Positions 1-10,560 of a DNA stretch of 64,000 nt are shown piece after piece. The position numbers and the translations under genes are program-made. Origin of the DNA: Pelecanus crispus (lineage: Eukaryota > Chordata > Aves > Pelecaniformes > Pelecanidae); contig NC_134662.1 of assembly GCF_030463565.1 (NCBI RefSeq), positions 3,596,001 through 3,660,000 on the forward strand. Reading direction: 5' to 3'. The stretch's first letter is position 1, and each line of letters opens with the position of its first letter. The notes under the pieces are model-generated. The model was not told the DNA's origin. It was given only the letters and a program-made list of their open reading frames with translations, and did not search any database.

Positions 1-2630
1 GACAGCCAGGAGAGCCGAAACGGCTCGAGGCAACAGCGGAGATGCCCGCGCTGCTCCTCGTCGTGCAGAGCTGGGGACCCCACCCCACCTCGGCAGCAGA
101 GATGGGGCAGAGATCAGCCGCTCTCCCTAAACCCAGGCGTCCTCCGCTCCTGGACAGGCAGGGAACACCCCAGGCACGGGGGCTCCAGGTGAGCTGCTGT
201 CCCAAGCTCCAAGGAGCTCCCTGCCCACCCGGCTGGGGAGGACGAAAGCGTTACGGAGCCAGCACGGGGCTGAGAGGAGGGCGTCAAACCTGCACCCTCT
301 TTTCAGCCCAGGAGGGGACCAGGAGGCTGAAAAGGGCCCCAACAGCCAGGGACAGAGCTGCCCCCTGCACCTCCCCGCTGGGACCTCGGGCACGTCTCCC
401 GTGCCCGGCTGGCGCAGGCACCGCGGTGCCAGGGCGAGGGGCCACAGCGCTGCTCAGCCGGCGCGGGGACACGGACCCGGGGACACGGACCCGGGGACAC
501 GGACCCGGGGACACGGACCCGGGGACACGGACCCGGGGACACCCCGTGTCGTCCTCCGGAGTGGCTGCCAACCCGATTTTGCCAGACCCACAGAGAGCAG
601 AAACAATCCAGCACCCGCCCTCACTTCCCCTTCCGAGGGAGGAAAAAAGAGAAAGAAAAGAAAGAAAGGCGGGGGAGCAAGGAGATTTGGCAGCCGGCAG
701 TTCTGGGAAGGATTTAGCTGTCTCCCGGGGCCGGCAGTGATGGATTCTCTTCCCTAATGCACTGATGGGCAGCAGCTCCTTGGGGAGAGCTGCCTCCAAT
801 TCACTCGCACTCGTTAATGTGCAATTTACTGGCACTTTAACGCTCTCAGCATGAAAAATGATCATGCTGTTTGCAGCCCCCCCAGCCACCAGCGCCGTCA
901 CCTCCCCTCTGGCTCGCGGTGAGCAAGTCCAAGGCCAGGCAGATTCGGGGAGGTGGTTTTATAAAAAGCTACAGGCCCCTTCCATGCCAAAAACAAAACA
1001 ACAATAAAGAATTAACGTCTCCTGCTCGTTCCTGTCTCAAGCCTCCCCTGCCGAGCCTATGGCTGCCTGCAGAGCTGCACCACCACAGCCAGCCCCCCAG
1101 CCCCATTTCCTTCCAAACAAACCCAGGGCAAAACCGCCCCGCACCGCAGCCTTGCCGGTGCCGGCGCTGCCAACGCCAGCACCGCGAGAGCCGGGCGCCC
1201 AGGGAGCCTCAGGGGGATGCTGGGCCGGGCGCAGCGGGGACGGAGGCAGCACCGTGCCAAGGCGCTCCCCTGCCTTCGCCAGAGGCCATGGGGCAAGCGC
1301 TTCCTCGGGGGTCCCGGGGCAGCTGAGAGTGCTCAGGACCCCTGCCCGCGCCATGCGCAGCGCCGGATTTGGGGGGTGGAGGAGAGACGGCGACCCGATC
1401 TCCCCGCGGCGGCGATAACCCGCGGCTCCCGCGCAGGCGGTTCCCATTTTTCACACAATGGCCGCTGGCTGTCAGAGCAGACTTACGGGCCCTTGTTAAA
1501 AGTGCAGACAGCTCGCTGGCGGGCGGCCAGCGGCACCTGGGACCGGCAGAAAACACAAGCCTGCGAGGGCCGGGGGAGAATCGGCAGCCAGATGAGAGGA
1601 GCACGCAGCCCTCCGGGAATGGGGCGCCGGGGCCCGGCGGACCCTCGGCGTCGCCCCTCGCAAGGGCGGCTTCACGCCTCCCTCTCGGCTGGCTTTGCGG
1701 GGATGGCGGCACGGGGCAGGGCGCGCCACGGGGAACGGCGAGGGCGGCAGAAGCGCCCGCCCAGCGGGCGCAAAGCCGGCACGAGCGGCCGTCGGCCTGC
1801 CCCGTGCCAGGGGCCGGCACCCCCACGCCGCCCACCCGAGCTGGCTCCGGCGCAACAGTTGGCGGTGGCGGGGCGGGAAGGAAGGAGGCCGCGGCTGCAG
1901 CACGCCTCGCCAGGCTCCTCCACAGCCTCTTTAAAAATAGATGAGAAGAAACCTTCTGTCTCAGAGCAGCTGGTGACCCGGAGCGCAGCGCAGCGGGAGG
2001 AAGGGAGGGATGGGGAGGCAGCGAAAGGGGGGGGGATGTGCAGCCCCCAGCCCTCGGGGAGCCCACCCTGCACCCACACCCCGGCCCCCTCCTCCCCACC
2101 TCAGGGTGCTCCTCGGCCCCAGCCCCCAGGGCCAGCTGGCACCGGGCAGTTGCAAAGGCAGCGAGCCAGAGCTCGTCACCGTGCCGTGACACCGGGCACC
2201 CCTTGCCCCGCGGGAGCCGGTCTCCTCCACGACGGTCCCCGAGCGGCCGCTCACACCTGGCACGAGCAGCCATGCAAGCGCAAGTCCTCCACCGCTGCTC
2301 TCTCCCCACTGCAACAAGCGCATCGTGACCCAGCCGGGAACGCGCTCCCTGAACGCAGCGAGTGCACGGCAGCTCACGCTGGAGCGCACACGCGTGTGCG
2401 AAGAGCTGAGGAGACAGGCCAAGGCCGTGACGCAGAGCGGGGCAGAGCTCCCAAAGCACAGAGAAGGGAGCACATCCCCCACAAGCACGGCCTTCCCTGG
2501 ACTACAGCAGGGAGCGACCTCCCATGCTTTCCACGGGAAGGGACAACCCCGAAGGGCCCAGTCAGCAAGGCGGGGACAGGGGACCAGGGACAGAAGAGCC
2601 GGACAACGCTCCCGTCCCACCCAGACTCAC
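1..2630 (-). other. TLE intron 4 (5' portion)
   Basis: Sequence downstream of TLE exon 4 and still inside the gene. I found no further TLE exon. It is GC-rich from about 1,100 to 2,300 and holds a 14-bp minisatellite near the left end. Long open frames here are unsupported by homology and reflect stop-codon scarcity in GC-rich DNA. Confidence 0.75.
465..542. repeat. 14-bp minisatellite
   Basis: Five perfect copies of GGGGACACGGACCC in direct tandem, starting at 465, 479, 493, 507 and 521, plus a partial sixth copy to 542. No interruptions, which suggests recent expansion or homogenisation. Confidence 0.97.
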
Positions 2631-2675
2631 CTGTTTGTGCATCTCTATGTTCAGGCCGTAGGACATCTCATAGTA
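2631..2675 (-). CDS. TLE2: TLE coding exon 4
   Basis: A 45-nt exon between CTCCCTTGCAG and CAG|GTGAGTC, encoding YYEMSYGLNIEMHKQ. This block is identical in all vertebrate TLE proteins I can recall. It is the last TLE exon in the window. Confidence 0.95.
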
Positions 2676-4733
2676 CTGCAAGGGAGAGAAAGAAGCATCA
2701 GCACAGCTGGGGAGCCCAGGGCGACTCGCAACCAGAAAGTCCCCTCCGACGCTGGCGTGTGGTGTCAGCCCGGCCAAAAAACGCCCGCGCTGTGGCCAGG
2801 CCAGGAGGAGAACACGGTCCCCAGCTCCTCGCCTGGGAGCAGAGGGCTCTCCGGCACACAGCTGCAGCCCGCAGAACGGACACGGTCCTCCTGGGCTCCC
2901 GCTCGCTGCCCACGGGAGAGGGGACAACGCGCACGGAAGCGGCTTTGCCACCGTGAGCTGTGGCAGCAAGCCCCGCTCAAACACCGCGGCTCGTTTCGGG
3001 GGAAAAGCGGACAATAACAGCCACGGGAACCAGATCTCAGGGCCTGGCCACACAACCCAAACGCAAGGGGAAGCCAAAGCGTCTCAGGGCTGCGTGTCCT
3101 TTGATGGTTCAGAGGAGACACCCCCCACCGCCCTCCTTTCAGGTGGAGCTCACTAACCATGACATAATGACGCTGGATTTCTGTTTTTTCTGTTGCCAGC
3201 TTTTCACATTCTAACTTCAAGCTGTAAAAATAAAGAGAAGAAAGAGAGAGGGAGGAAGAGAAAGGGAGAGACCCCCTGCTCCCCCCCACAGACAAGATCT
3301 CCCGGGCTGGACAGAGCACAAGCCCTCCCAGCGCACCACGTGCTTCAGCCTCCTGCTCTCAGATTCAATCCCGGCTCCCAGCACAAGCCAAGAAAACCAC
3401 CTGAAAGAGGGTGGGAAGGGGCTGATAAAGAGGACACGGACAGCAAAGGGATCCAGGCGTCAGGGAGCAATCTGCACGGAGTTTTAACCCCCTCCCCAGC
3501 ATCTGCTTCCCAAATGGAGCGGAGCTGCAAAGCCGAGCTGCGTTTCAAACCTTGCTCTGGCCCAGCACCGTGCGGGGAAGGGGAGCAGGGCCAGGGGATC
3601 CTGGCCAGCGGCAGGGGGGATCAGAGGGGCTGTGGGTCTGCTAAGTGACAGCTCCAGCTCAGCCCAGAAGCCCTGGAAGCCAGCACCCTCATCCCGGGGC
3701 TTTTGACAGGAGGAGGGCAAGTTTCCCCCTCCAACGGCGTCACTTCAAGCTACCAAGGTGGCACTTGGCACAACCGTCCTCCAGATGGACCAGTGCCCGC
3801 AGCAGCGTGGGACGGCGCTTCCCGCCAGCCCGCACCGGTGCCCGGTGCCGAGGGGGAGCCCGGCTCTCGCCAGCGCCAGCCAAGCACCCAGAGCCTTGCT
3901 GGCACGCGAGCTCTGGCAGCTTCTCACCTGTGGTATTGGTTCTGCAGGAACTGGAATTCCTCCTTGATGCGGTCCAAGGTCTCCGGGTAAGTCAGCTTGA
4001 GGGACTGGGGGGTGCTGGGGATGGCGCTGGCAGGGACAGCGGCTCCGGAGGCAGCAGAGGGTGCCTGGAGATGGGCCTAGGCAGAGGAGGGGACACGTGG
4101 GCTCACTGCCGCTGGCCAGCGAGGCTCGCAAGTCCCCCGAGGGTTTTCCGCGCCCGGGGAGGAGGCTACGGGCACGTCTGGGAGAGCGGCACTTAGAGGA
4201 GGCAGCAGCAGGAGTTACTGCAGAGGCAACTGGTTACAGCCGGGCACCAAGGGCCATCGTTCTCCACCTTTTCAGCGTCGGTTCAGCCCCCGAGAGGAGG
4301 ATGAACAACCACGGGTGGCACAGAGCGTGCAGCCTAAGCGGACAGAACGGGCAACCCCCCCCCCGCCCTCCCGCCCAGCCCCAGCAGCCGGGGGTCCGTC
4401 CTTGCCCGCGCGCCACACGCAGAGCTGCCCGCCCACGACTGCCATCCAGCTTCCAGCGGGGCTTAAAACCCAAATCCCTGCCGCCCTGGGGCTCAGCATC
4501 AGTTTGGGAAGAGCCACGGCACCGCTCCTGAGCGCGTTGCACGCCGTCGGCACAACTTTGCAGGCCAAGGCTGAAACCTCGCGGGGCGAGGCAGGCGGAG
4601 AGCTCGGTCTGGGGGCACAGGCCCTGCCAAGGGCCAGGCCAGCGCGGCTGCGGCGGCACCACGCACTCGCCCATGGCCCGGACGGGACGAGGCCGAGCCG
4701 CGGGCTCACCGGAGGCCGGTTCTGCGGGAACAT
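2631..4733 (-). CDS. TLE2: TLE-family (Groucho) transcriptional corepressor, coding exons 1-4, 3' part outside window
   Basis: Four minus-strand exons (4710-4733, 3928-4076, 3158-3221, 2631-2675) join in frame to encode residues 1-94. Visible motifs are MFPQNRPP, then TYPETLDRIKEEFQFLQ, LKLECEKLATEKTEIQRHYVM split by introns, and YYEMSYGLNIEMHKQ. This is the start of the glutamine-rich Q domain that tetramerises Groucho/TLE proteins, nuclear corepressors recruited by TCF/LEF, HES and RUNX factors. All introns are GT-AG, and exon 4 ends in phase 0. Nothing resembling the next Q-domain exon, or the GP, CcN, SP or WD40 regions, occurs in 1-2630, so the gene continues off the left edge after an intron of at least 2.6 kb. 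The family call is firm. The paralog is inferred: the N-terminus differs from TLE1, TLE3, TLE4 and TLE5 as I recall them, and TLE2 fits the chromosome. Confidence 0.88.
3158..3221 (-). CDS. TLE2: TLE coding exon 3
   Basis: A 64-nt exon after TTTTTACAG. It completes the split Ser codon and encodes LKLECEKLATEKTEIQRHYVM, near-invariant among TLE proteins. It ends ATG|GTTAGT in phase 0. Confidence 0.92.
3928..4076 (-). CDS. TLE2: TLE coding exon 2
   Basis: The acceptor CTAG precedes GCC CAT CTC CAG and the donor is CAG|GTGAG. The exon encodes a short Ala/Pro/Ser linker and then LKLTYPETLDRIKEEFQFLQ and NQYH, the first Q-domain helix. It ends in phase 2 (AG, completed to Ser by exon 3). A second in-frame acceptor AG lies 12 nt downstream and would drop four residues (AHLQ). 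Confidence 0.88.
4710..4733 (-). CDS. TLE2: TLE coding exon 1
   Basis: ATG at 4733-4731 opens MFPQNRPP, eight codons. The exon then stops at a CCG|GTGAGC donor in phase 0. The in-frame upstream GTG at 4742 is not a credible start. The exon lies inside the promoter CpG island. Confidence 0.85.
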
Positions 4734-6020
4734 CTTTGGCACCGGACAGGCCCGGGATGCCTCTCACCGCTCCGGGCCCCGACGCAGGCTCAGGACGCGG
4801 GCCTAGGGATGCTTCCTAGCTCCGGATCAGGCCCTGGGAAAGAAGATGGGGAGTCACCGCCCGGCGCTGCCCGCTGCCGGCCGGGGCGCGGGGTCCTGTG
4901 GGAGCCACAGCGGAGCAGGGCAGAGCCCCGGGGCACCGGCCCCGCCCGCTGCTCCCCCGTGGCCACCGAGACCCGGGACCCCCCGCACCGCGCACCCCGG
5001 CCCAGCCGCTCCGCATCCCCGCGGGGACCGGGCCGGGGGGGGGGGGGGGGCCGGGGCTTCCTTCCGGGCACTGAGGGACCCGCCCGCCGCAGGACCCCCC
5101 GCCGCCTGCCCGCCCCCAGCGCCGGCTCCGCCGCCCCCGGCCCCGCCGCGGGCACGGCCCCGGCCCGCGCCCCCCCGCGCCGCGCAGACAATGGCCCCGC
5201 CGCCGCCCGCAGCAGGTACGGCCGCGGGGAGGGACCGGCCTCGCCGCCGCCGCCTCCCCAGCCCCGAGCGGGGCCGGACCCCGCCCGCCGGGGAGTCCCG
5301 CAGCGGGCCCGGCCCGGCGCGACGGAGACCGAACCGGTATGGGACGGGACGGGGTGGGGGGTGGGGGGGCACTCACCGCGCTAAGCTGGCCCCGGGACCC
5401 GGGCGCACGCCCTGCGGCGGGGCCGAGCGGAACCGAGCCGCACCGCACCGCTCCGCACCGCACCGGGGCCGGCGCCCCCGCCCCGCCCGGCCGGGCCCGG
5501 CGCCCCCGCCCCGCCCGCCGCGGCAGCCGCGCTGCGGAGCGCGATCAATGAACGAGCGCCAGCGCCAGCTCCACGTGGGGCCTGGCCCGTGCGGGCACTC
5601 GCCCCGGCCGCCAGCCAATGGGAGCGCGGCGGGAGCGGCCCGCCCCCACGTGGGGAGCGCCAAGCTGCCTTCCCATTGGCCAGCCGCGCCGGCCGCCGCG
5701 GGAGGTGTCAATCGGGGGAGGCCGAGCAGCCACAGCGAGGCGGCGCGGGCGGGGAGCGGCGGTTAACCCCTGCGGTGCCGGGCGGGCACCGGCGAGTGCG
5801 GGGGGGGGCACCGGGAGCTCGGCCACGGCGGGGCCCGCCGCTGCTCCCCCACCCCCCCAGCCCGCCCGGCCCCGCTGCTGCTGCGCGGGACCCCACCCGC
5901 TCCCGGTCGGCGGGGCACGGCCCCTTCCCAACCCCGCGGCGGGGAGAGCCCCCTCCCCCCCCCCCCCAGCCCCGCCGCCCCCAGGCACCGCAGCTTCGCC
6001 CGCAAAACGGAGCCGTGAGG
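4734..6020 (-). promoter_or_regulatory. TLE promoter and 5' UTR CpG island
   Basis: Very high G+C and CpG density immediately upstream of the TLE start codon, with many GC boxes and no TATA box close to the ATG. It includes a G-tract around 5,036-5,050. The transcription start cannot be fixed by eye; a cluster of E-box and CCAAT motifs lies 840-950 bp upstream of the ATG. Confidence 0.75.
5571..5680. promoter_or_regulatory. Paired CACGTG E-boxes and CCAAT/ATTGG boxes
   Basis: CACGTG occurs at 5572-5577 and 5647-5652, both followed by GGG. CCAAT is at 5615-5619 and its inverse ATTGG at 5675-5679. CACGTG is the canonical site for MYC/MAX- and USF-type bHLH factors, and CCAAT is bound by NF-Y. 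NF-Y boxes typically sit 60-100 bp upstream of a start site, so this block may mark the real TLE core promoter, or a divergent one. Confidence 0.5.
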
Positions 6021-9000
6021 TTTGCACCGGAGAGCTGCGCCAGCCGCCCTGCCAGCACCCCGAACCGCTCAGGCAGCGCGCTGGTCTGGGGGCTTTTTTC
6101 TTATGAGCGCTAAACACAAGAAGTCGTTGCCCACCCCCCCACCCCCCCCCCCTTATATATTTTTTTTTAATCAAGAAAAGAAACAAAACCCGAAATCCTC
6201 CCCTGGGGCTGCAGGGCTCGGCTCAGCGAGAATTCCCTGCGTCATGTGATGGCGGGGAGCGGCAGCATCCCTCTCCCCGGCCAGCATCGGGCCCTCTCCC
6301 CGGCCCCCAGAGCCCCCTTCCCGCTCCCCATCAGGGACCCCTCGCATCCGCCCGCCCGCAAAGGGCTCGGGCCCAGATGTGGGGCTGCCAGCGCCCCGGC
6401 CCCCCGCTCCCTGCCATCGCCCTCCCTGCCAGGCAGCTTTCCCAGCTCCGGCAGCCCCGCGGGATGCTGCTGCGGGAGGCCGCTGCCCTTGGGAAAACTC
6501 AAGCATGGGCGGATGCTGGAGCTGGGGAAAGGGACCCCCACGCTGCCAACCCCCTCGCCCTCCACCAGCCCCAGTGCCCCGGCCCAGCGCTGCCCACCCT
6601 CCTCCCCAGACCCCCCCCCGTGTTTCCAGCCGGCAGGCTGGGGTCCGTACAACCCTCCGGGTTTTTTTCTCATGGGTTTTTCTGATGGTTTTTCTCCTTT
6701 CAGGGAGATCGTTTGTTGTTCGACATTTTCTGCTGCCTGCAGGTCAATCCGGGCTTACACAGAGCAGGAAATAAAACATTTGAAGAGCAGCAGCTGTGAG
6801 GGGTCAGCCTCTCCTCCTGTTTAACCTTAATCCACGAACAGGCCCAGCCCCTCTCCTCCCCAAAAGGGGAGACCGCAGCCCCGTCCCCTTGGTCCCCTCG
6901 GTCCCATCGCTGCTCAGGAAGGCGGCGACGCCGTGGGCCCGTGGGCCAGACCCATCCTCACACCGGCGCACATGGACGCAGGCTTTCCAGGATGAGCAAA
7001 GCGACTCCTCTGAGCAGAAAGCAAAGCAAACCCCGACACTTCCCCAGCCCCTTTTCCTTTGCCCAGATGGCGTTTGTCCGGAGAGAGACATCAGCTCTGG
7101 ACATCCAGAAGGGAAACTCCCTCCTGCAGAGTTAAAATTTGCTGTTAAAGGCACCCCTTAAATTACCTGCGCACGACATCTGCACGGCCTTCCTGCGCCC
7201 ACGGGCGACCACGTTGAAGGGCTCCCATCTGCAGATTGCCTAGAGCGGGGATAGCGCAAGGCTCTGCATTTACAACAGGAGGGGAAAAACCAAAAATCTA
7301 ACAGAAAGCGAATTATCTCAAAACGTAGACGCGGCCGCACACCTAAACACATGCACGTACAAGTCAGGAAACAAACGGGGCGATGGGGAGGAAAAGCAAC
7401 AACCGAACTGTCCAAGTTTGATCCGATTCTCACGTTCAGTTTATTTTGCAGGCATTTTGCATCTCCGGAACCCCCCCTGTGGTCCCACCTCCGGCTGAGG
7501 TGGGGCTGGGGAGGTGGCTTTGCACTTGCCTTTGCTTCTGCTCCCCATCACCCTCGCACCAGAGCGCGCGGCCGCTCACGCCGGTTCCTAACGCACCGCG
7601 GGGCAGTGCTGGCGGGGTACGCACCGGGGGGACGGACGAGACCCCGTCCTCGGGGACGACAACTCGCCTCCAGGCCTTGGTAGAAAAGAGCAATAATAAT
7701 AATAACCTCAACAAAACCACTGCAATAGAGTATGACTGCGCAAAGGCCACCCTTGCAGGTGCCCGGAGGGCTCGGACTCCCGGGAGCGATGGGCCACGCT
7801 GGCCCCTCGGGCTGCGAGCGGGGTTTTTCAGCCACGAGCGGGGTCCCGCTGCCTTTACAGAGCCAGGGACCACCCCCAGTGCCCCCCGTGGGAAGCCCAG
7901 CCCGTTTCGCCCCATCTGTCCCAGCATTTTCAGAGAGCAGCTGCGGTCTCAGATGGGAGATTTCCCCTCACCCCAGCTCCGACGAGGGGAGCCAGGGAGG
8001 GACACCCCCCCATCTCTGGAGCTGGAAAGGGCTGGGGATGCCCCTGCCCTCGCTGCACCCGCTCTCGGCCCCGCACCAGCAACCTGCAGGGTTTGTGCTC
8101 TGTGGAGGGAGGGTGGCTGGGGAGGGAGAGGGCAGAAGAGCTGTCTCCCAGCCCTTATTATATTTTAAAATGTAATAACAGCACGATGTCTATTTTCGTA
8201 GACGGAACAGATCATTTCTGGAAGAGGGCCATAAATCTCAAAGGGAGGGGAAATAATTTGGCCAAGGTCATGTTAAGGCAGCAAGAGTGTAAAAGGGAAA
8301 AAATATTAAAAATAACAAAAAAAAAAAAGCAGCAGTTGAGAGCCGGACTGACGCGCCGTCTCCGCCCCTAAGCCCCCTCCCCAGCCTGGGAACCCCGTCC
8401 CCTCTGCCCTGCCGCTTCCCACCATCACCCCACGGGGCTGAGGGGGCTGAGAGCGGTGCGGGGGGTCTGGCTGGGTGAGAGACGCCAAAGGAGCAGAAGA
8501 GAAGAGAGACCCCAGCGGGCGCCCTTGGTCTCAGGCGGCCCCTTCTTGCAGCCCCCTCGAGTCCCCCTGCCTGAGCGTGGCACAGCGTGCGGCACGCCGG
8601 GGCGTGGGACCGGGGACAAGCTCGTGCCCCTGCGTGCCGGGGGGGACGTGATGCACTCGAGGCAGCGCTGGGCTGTCGCAGGGGGAACTGGGCTCCCCCC
8701 CGGCTGCGCTGCTCCCCACCACGAAGGCACGATGGTGGCAGAGCTGGGCAAACGCCGTGGCGGCACTGATGAGGAAGGCGACGAAGCCGCTGGCAGATCC
8801 CCCTGCCCTGCCACTGCGGTCCCTCTCTCGTCCTCGCCTGCTCCCAGCCGGGCAGCGGCAGCCCCTCTGTCCCGTCCCTGGGCGCCAGGGCTCTGAGAGC
8901 AGCAGCCATCACCTCCAGCTGCCCACGCCGTCCATCCCGGCTGGAGGCAGAGCAGGCAGGGGAGAGGCAGAGGCTCGGCAAGGCCAGGCCTGCTTGCACC

Positions 9001-9837
9001 GCGTGGGTCATTTCTTGTCCCGCCGCCAGCTCTCACGCAGCAGCGCCTGCGAGGCAGGGACATGCCGGCAGCGGGGTGATCCCTGCCAGAACGGAGAGGG
9101 GACCCGCAGCTCCCAGCGGCCTCGCAGTGCAGCTCCGGTTTGGTGGGAATGCCATGGTAGGAGCGGCAAAGGAAAGGACCGCAGGAATACCCACCTCGCG
9201 TGCCCTTGCGCGGGTCAGGCCTTCCCCTGAGTGAGAGCCAGGGCCGGTGGGAGAAGCCGGCCATCCCACGGCAAGGCTGGCACTCGGCAGCCCCGTGCTT
9301 CCAGGGAGCACGTCCCTGGCAGCACCGCATCTCCGCACGGCTCCTGGCAAGCGGCGGAAAACAAACTGCTGCTCGTACCCTCTGGCTGCTTCTCTGGGCT
9401 TGGCTGCCAGCTCCTCCATGCCAGAGCGGCTCTAGCGGGGCCGGGTTATGCGGCGGGGAGCGCTCCCGGCCGTGCCTGCTGCCCCAGCCACTCGCTCTGC
9501 CCAGGGGCATCCCCAGCCACCTCCAGCCCCTGTGTCAGAGCCAAAATCAGGGCGACCCTGCACGCTGCAGCGGGACAGGCACTGGCTTGGGACAGGCTCT
9601 TGCCTGGCTTCGTGGGACAGGAGGCTCTTACCTGGCTGCTCTAATGAGAAAGGCATCATTTACCAACCTCCCGTGGGAGGGCTTTCCCCTCCTCGTTTCC
9701 TCCTTCTTTTGCTATTTAATTTCTTCTCTAGCCCCCCTCCTTCCCTTACTCGGTGAGATCAAAGGAGTCTGTGGCACCGGGCACATTTGAATCGTCGATT
9801 AAAGGGTGTGGGGGGAGGTGGCACTGATGGGATCAGA

Positions 9838-9925
9838 GGAGAGAAGAGGAGGAGGAGGAGAAGGAGGAGGAGAAGAAGGAGAAGGAGAATGAGAAGGAGG
9901 AGGAGGAGGAGGAGGAGGAGGGAGG
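9838..9925. repeat. Polypurine (GGA/GAA)n tract
   Basis: About 88 nt of almost pure purine on the plus strand built from GGA and GAA triplets. Mirror-symmetric polypurine tracts like this can form triplex DNA. The Arg/Glu-rich frames across it are repeat artefacts. Confidence 0.93.
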
Positions 9926-9949
9926 CTGGAGGGAGACCCGGGCTCCACG

Positions 9950-10560
9950 CAAGGTCCCGGCAGCCCGGGCCGGACCGGGCAGCGTGGGGAGGGCGCGGGG
10001 GGGACCCCGGGGCGGGGCCGGCGGCCCTGGGGGTGCTGCCGGGGGCTCCTCCGGCCGTGCTCCCCGGGGGCCCGGTAGCCCCGGGCCTCCCCAGCACCGC
10101 GCCGGGGCTGGGCCAGCGGGAGAGGAGCCGGTTCCCCGGGCCCCGGCGGCTCCGGGGGCTGCGGAAGGGCCGGGGCGGCCTCGCACGTCTCGCTCCCGGT
10201 CCCGCTCCCGGTCCCGCTCCCGGTGCCGGTGCCGGTGCCGCTCAGCGGCCGCGGGGCTCCGCCGGGCTCGTGCTGCCCTCTGCCGCCGGCCCGGGGCTCG
10301 CAGCCGCCTCCTGCCCGCAGAGCCCGGCCGGCAGCTCGGCCCCGGCACCGGCACCGGGGCGGGATGGGGCGCTGGCTGCCCGACGGGGGGCGGGGGCCGG
10401 GGCCGGTGCTCGCGGGGACGCCAGCGCCGATGCCGGGGGTACGGGCGGCTCAGGGAGCCCAGCCCAGGCACCAGCCCCTCCCGGCCGCTCCGGGCCCCCC
10501 CAACCCCCGGGGGCCGTGCTAGGCAGCGCTGCCTCCTCGGGGGGCCACGGCCTGGGGGTC
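9950..10560. promoter_or_regulatory. Orphan CpG island with GC-rich short repeats
   Basis: A dense CpG island about 3 kb left of the PLPP2 3' end and not at the start of any gene I recognise. It includes tandem CGCTCCCGGTCC-like 12-mers (about 10,190-10,230) followed by GGTGCC hexamers. It might be a promoter for a non-coding RNA or an unrecognised gene, or a methylation-free element. By-eye call. Confidence 0.4.

Larger units (their letters stand above)
2676..4709 (-). other. TLE introns 1-3
   Basis: Intron 1 is 4077-4709, intron 2 is 3222-3927 and intron 3 is 2676-3157, all GT-AG. Apart from the intervening exons I see no RNA gene or mobile element in them. Confidence 0.8.

Noticed and set aside
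1217-2956. 579-codon open frame on the plus strand
   Set aside because: Low-complexity Arg/Pro/Ala/Gly translation, antisense to a TLE intron and to TLE exon 4. Long frames are expected where stop codons are scarce.
4846-5766. 306-codon plus-strand frame in the TLE CpG island
   Set aside because: Pro/Arg/Ala-rich product of CpG-island composition with no domain or homolog recognised.
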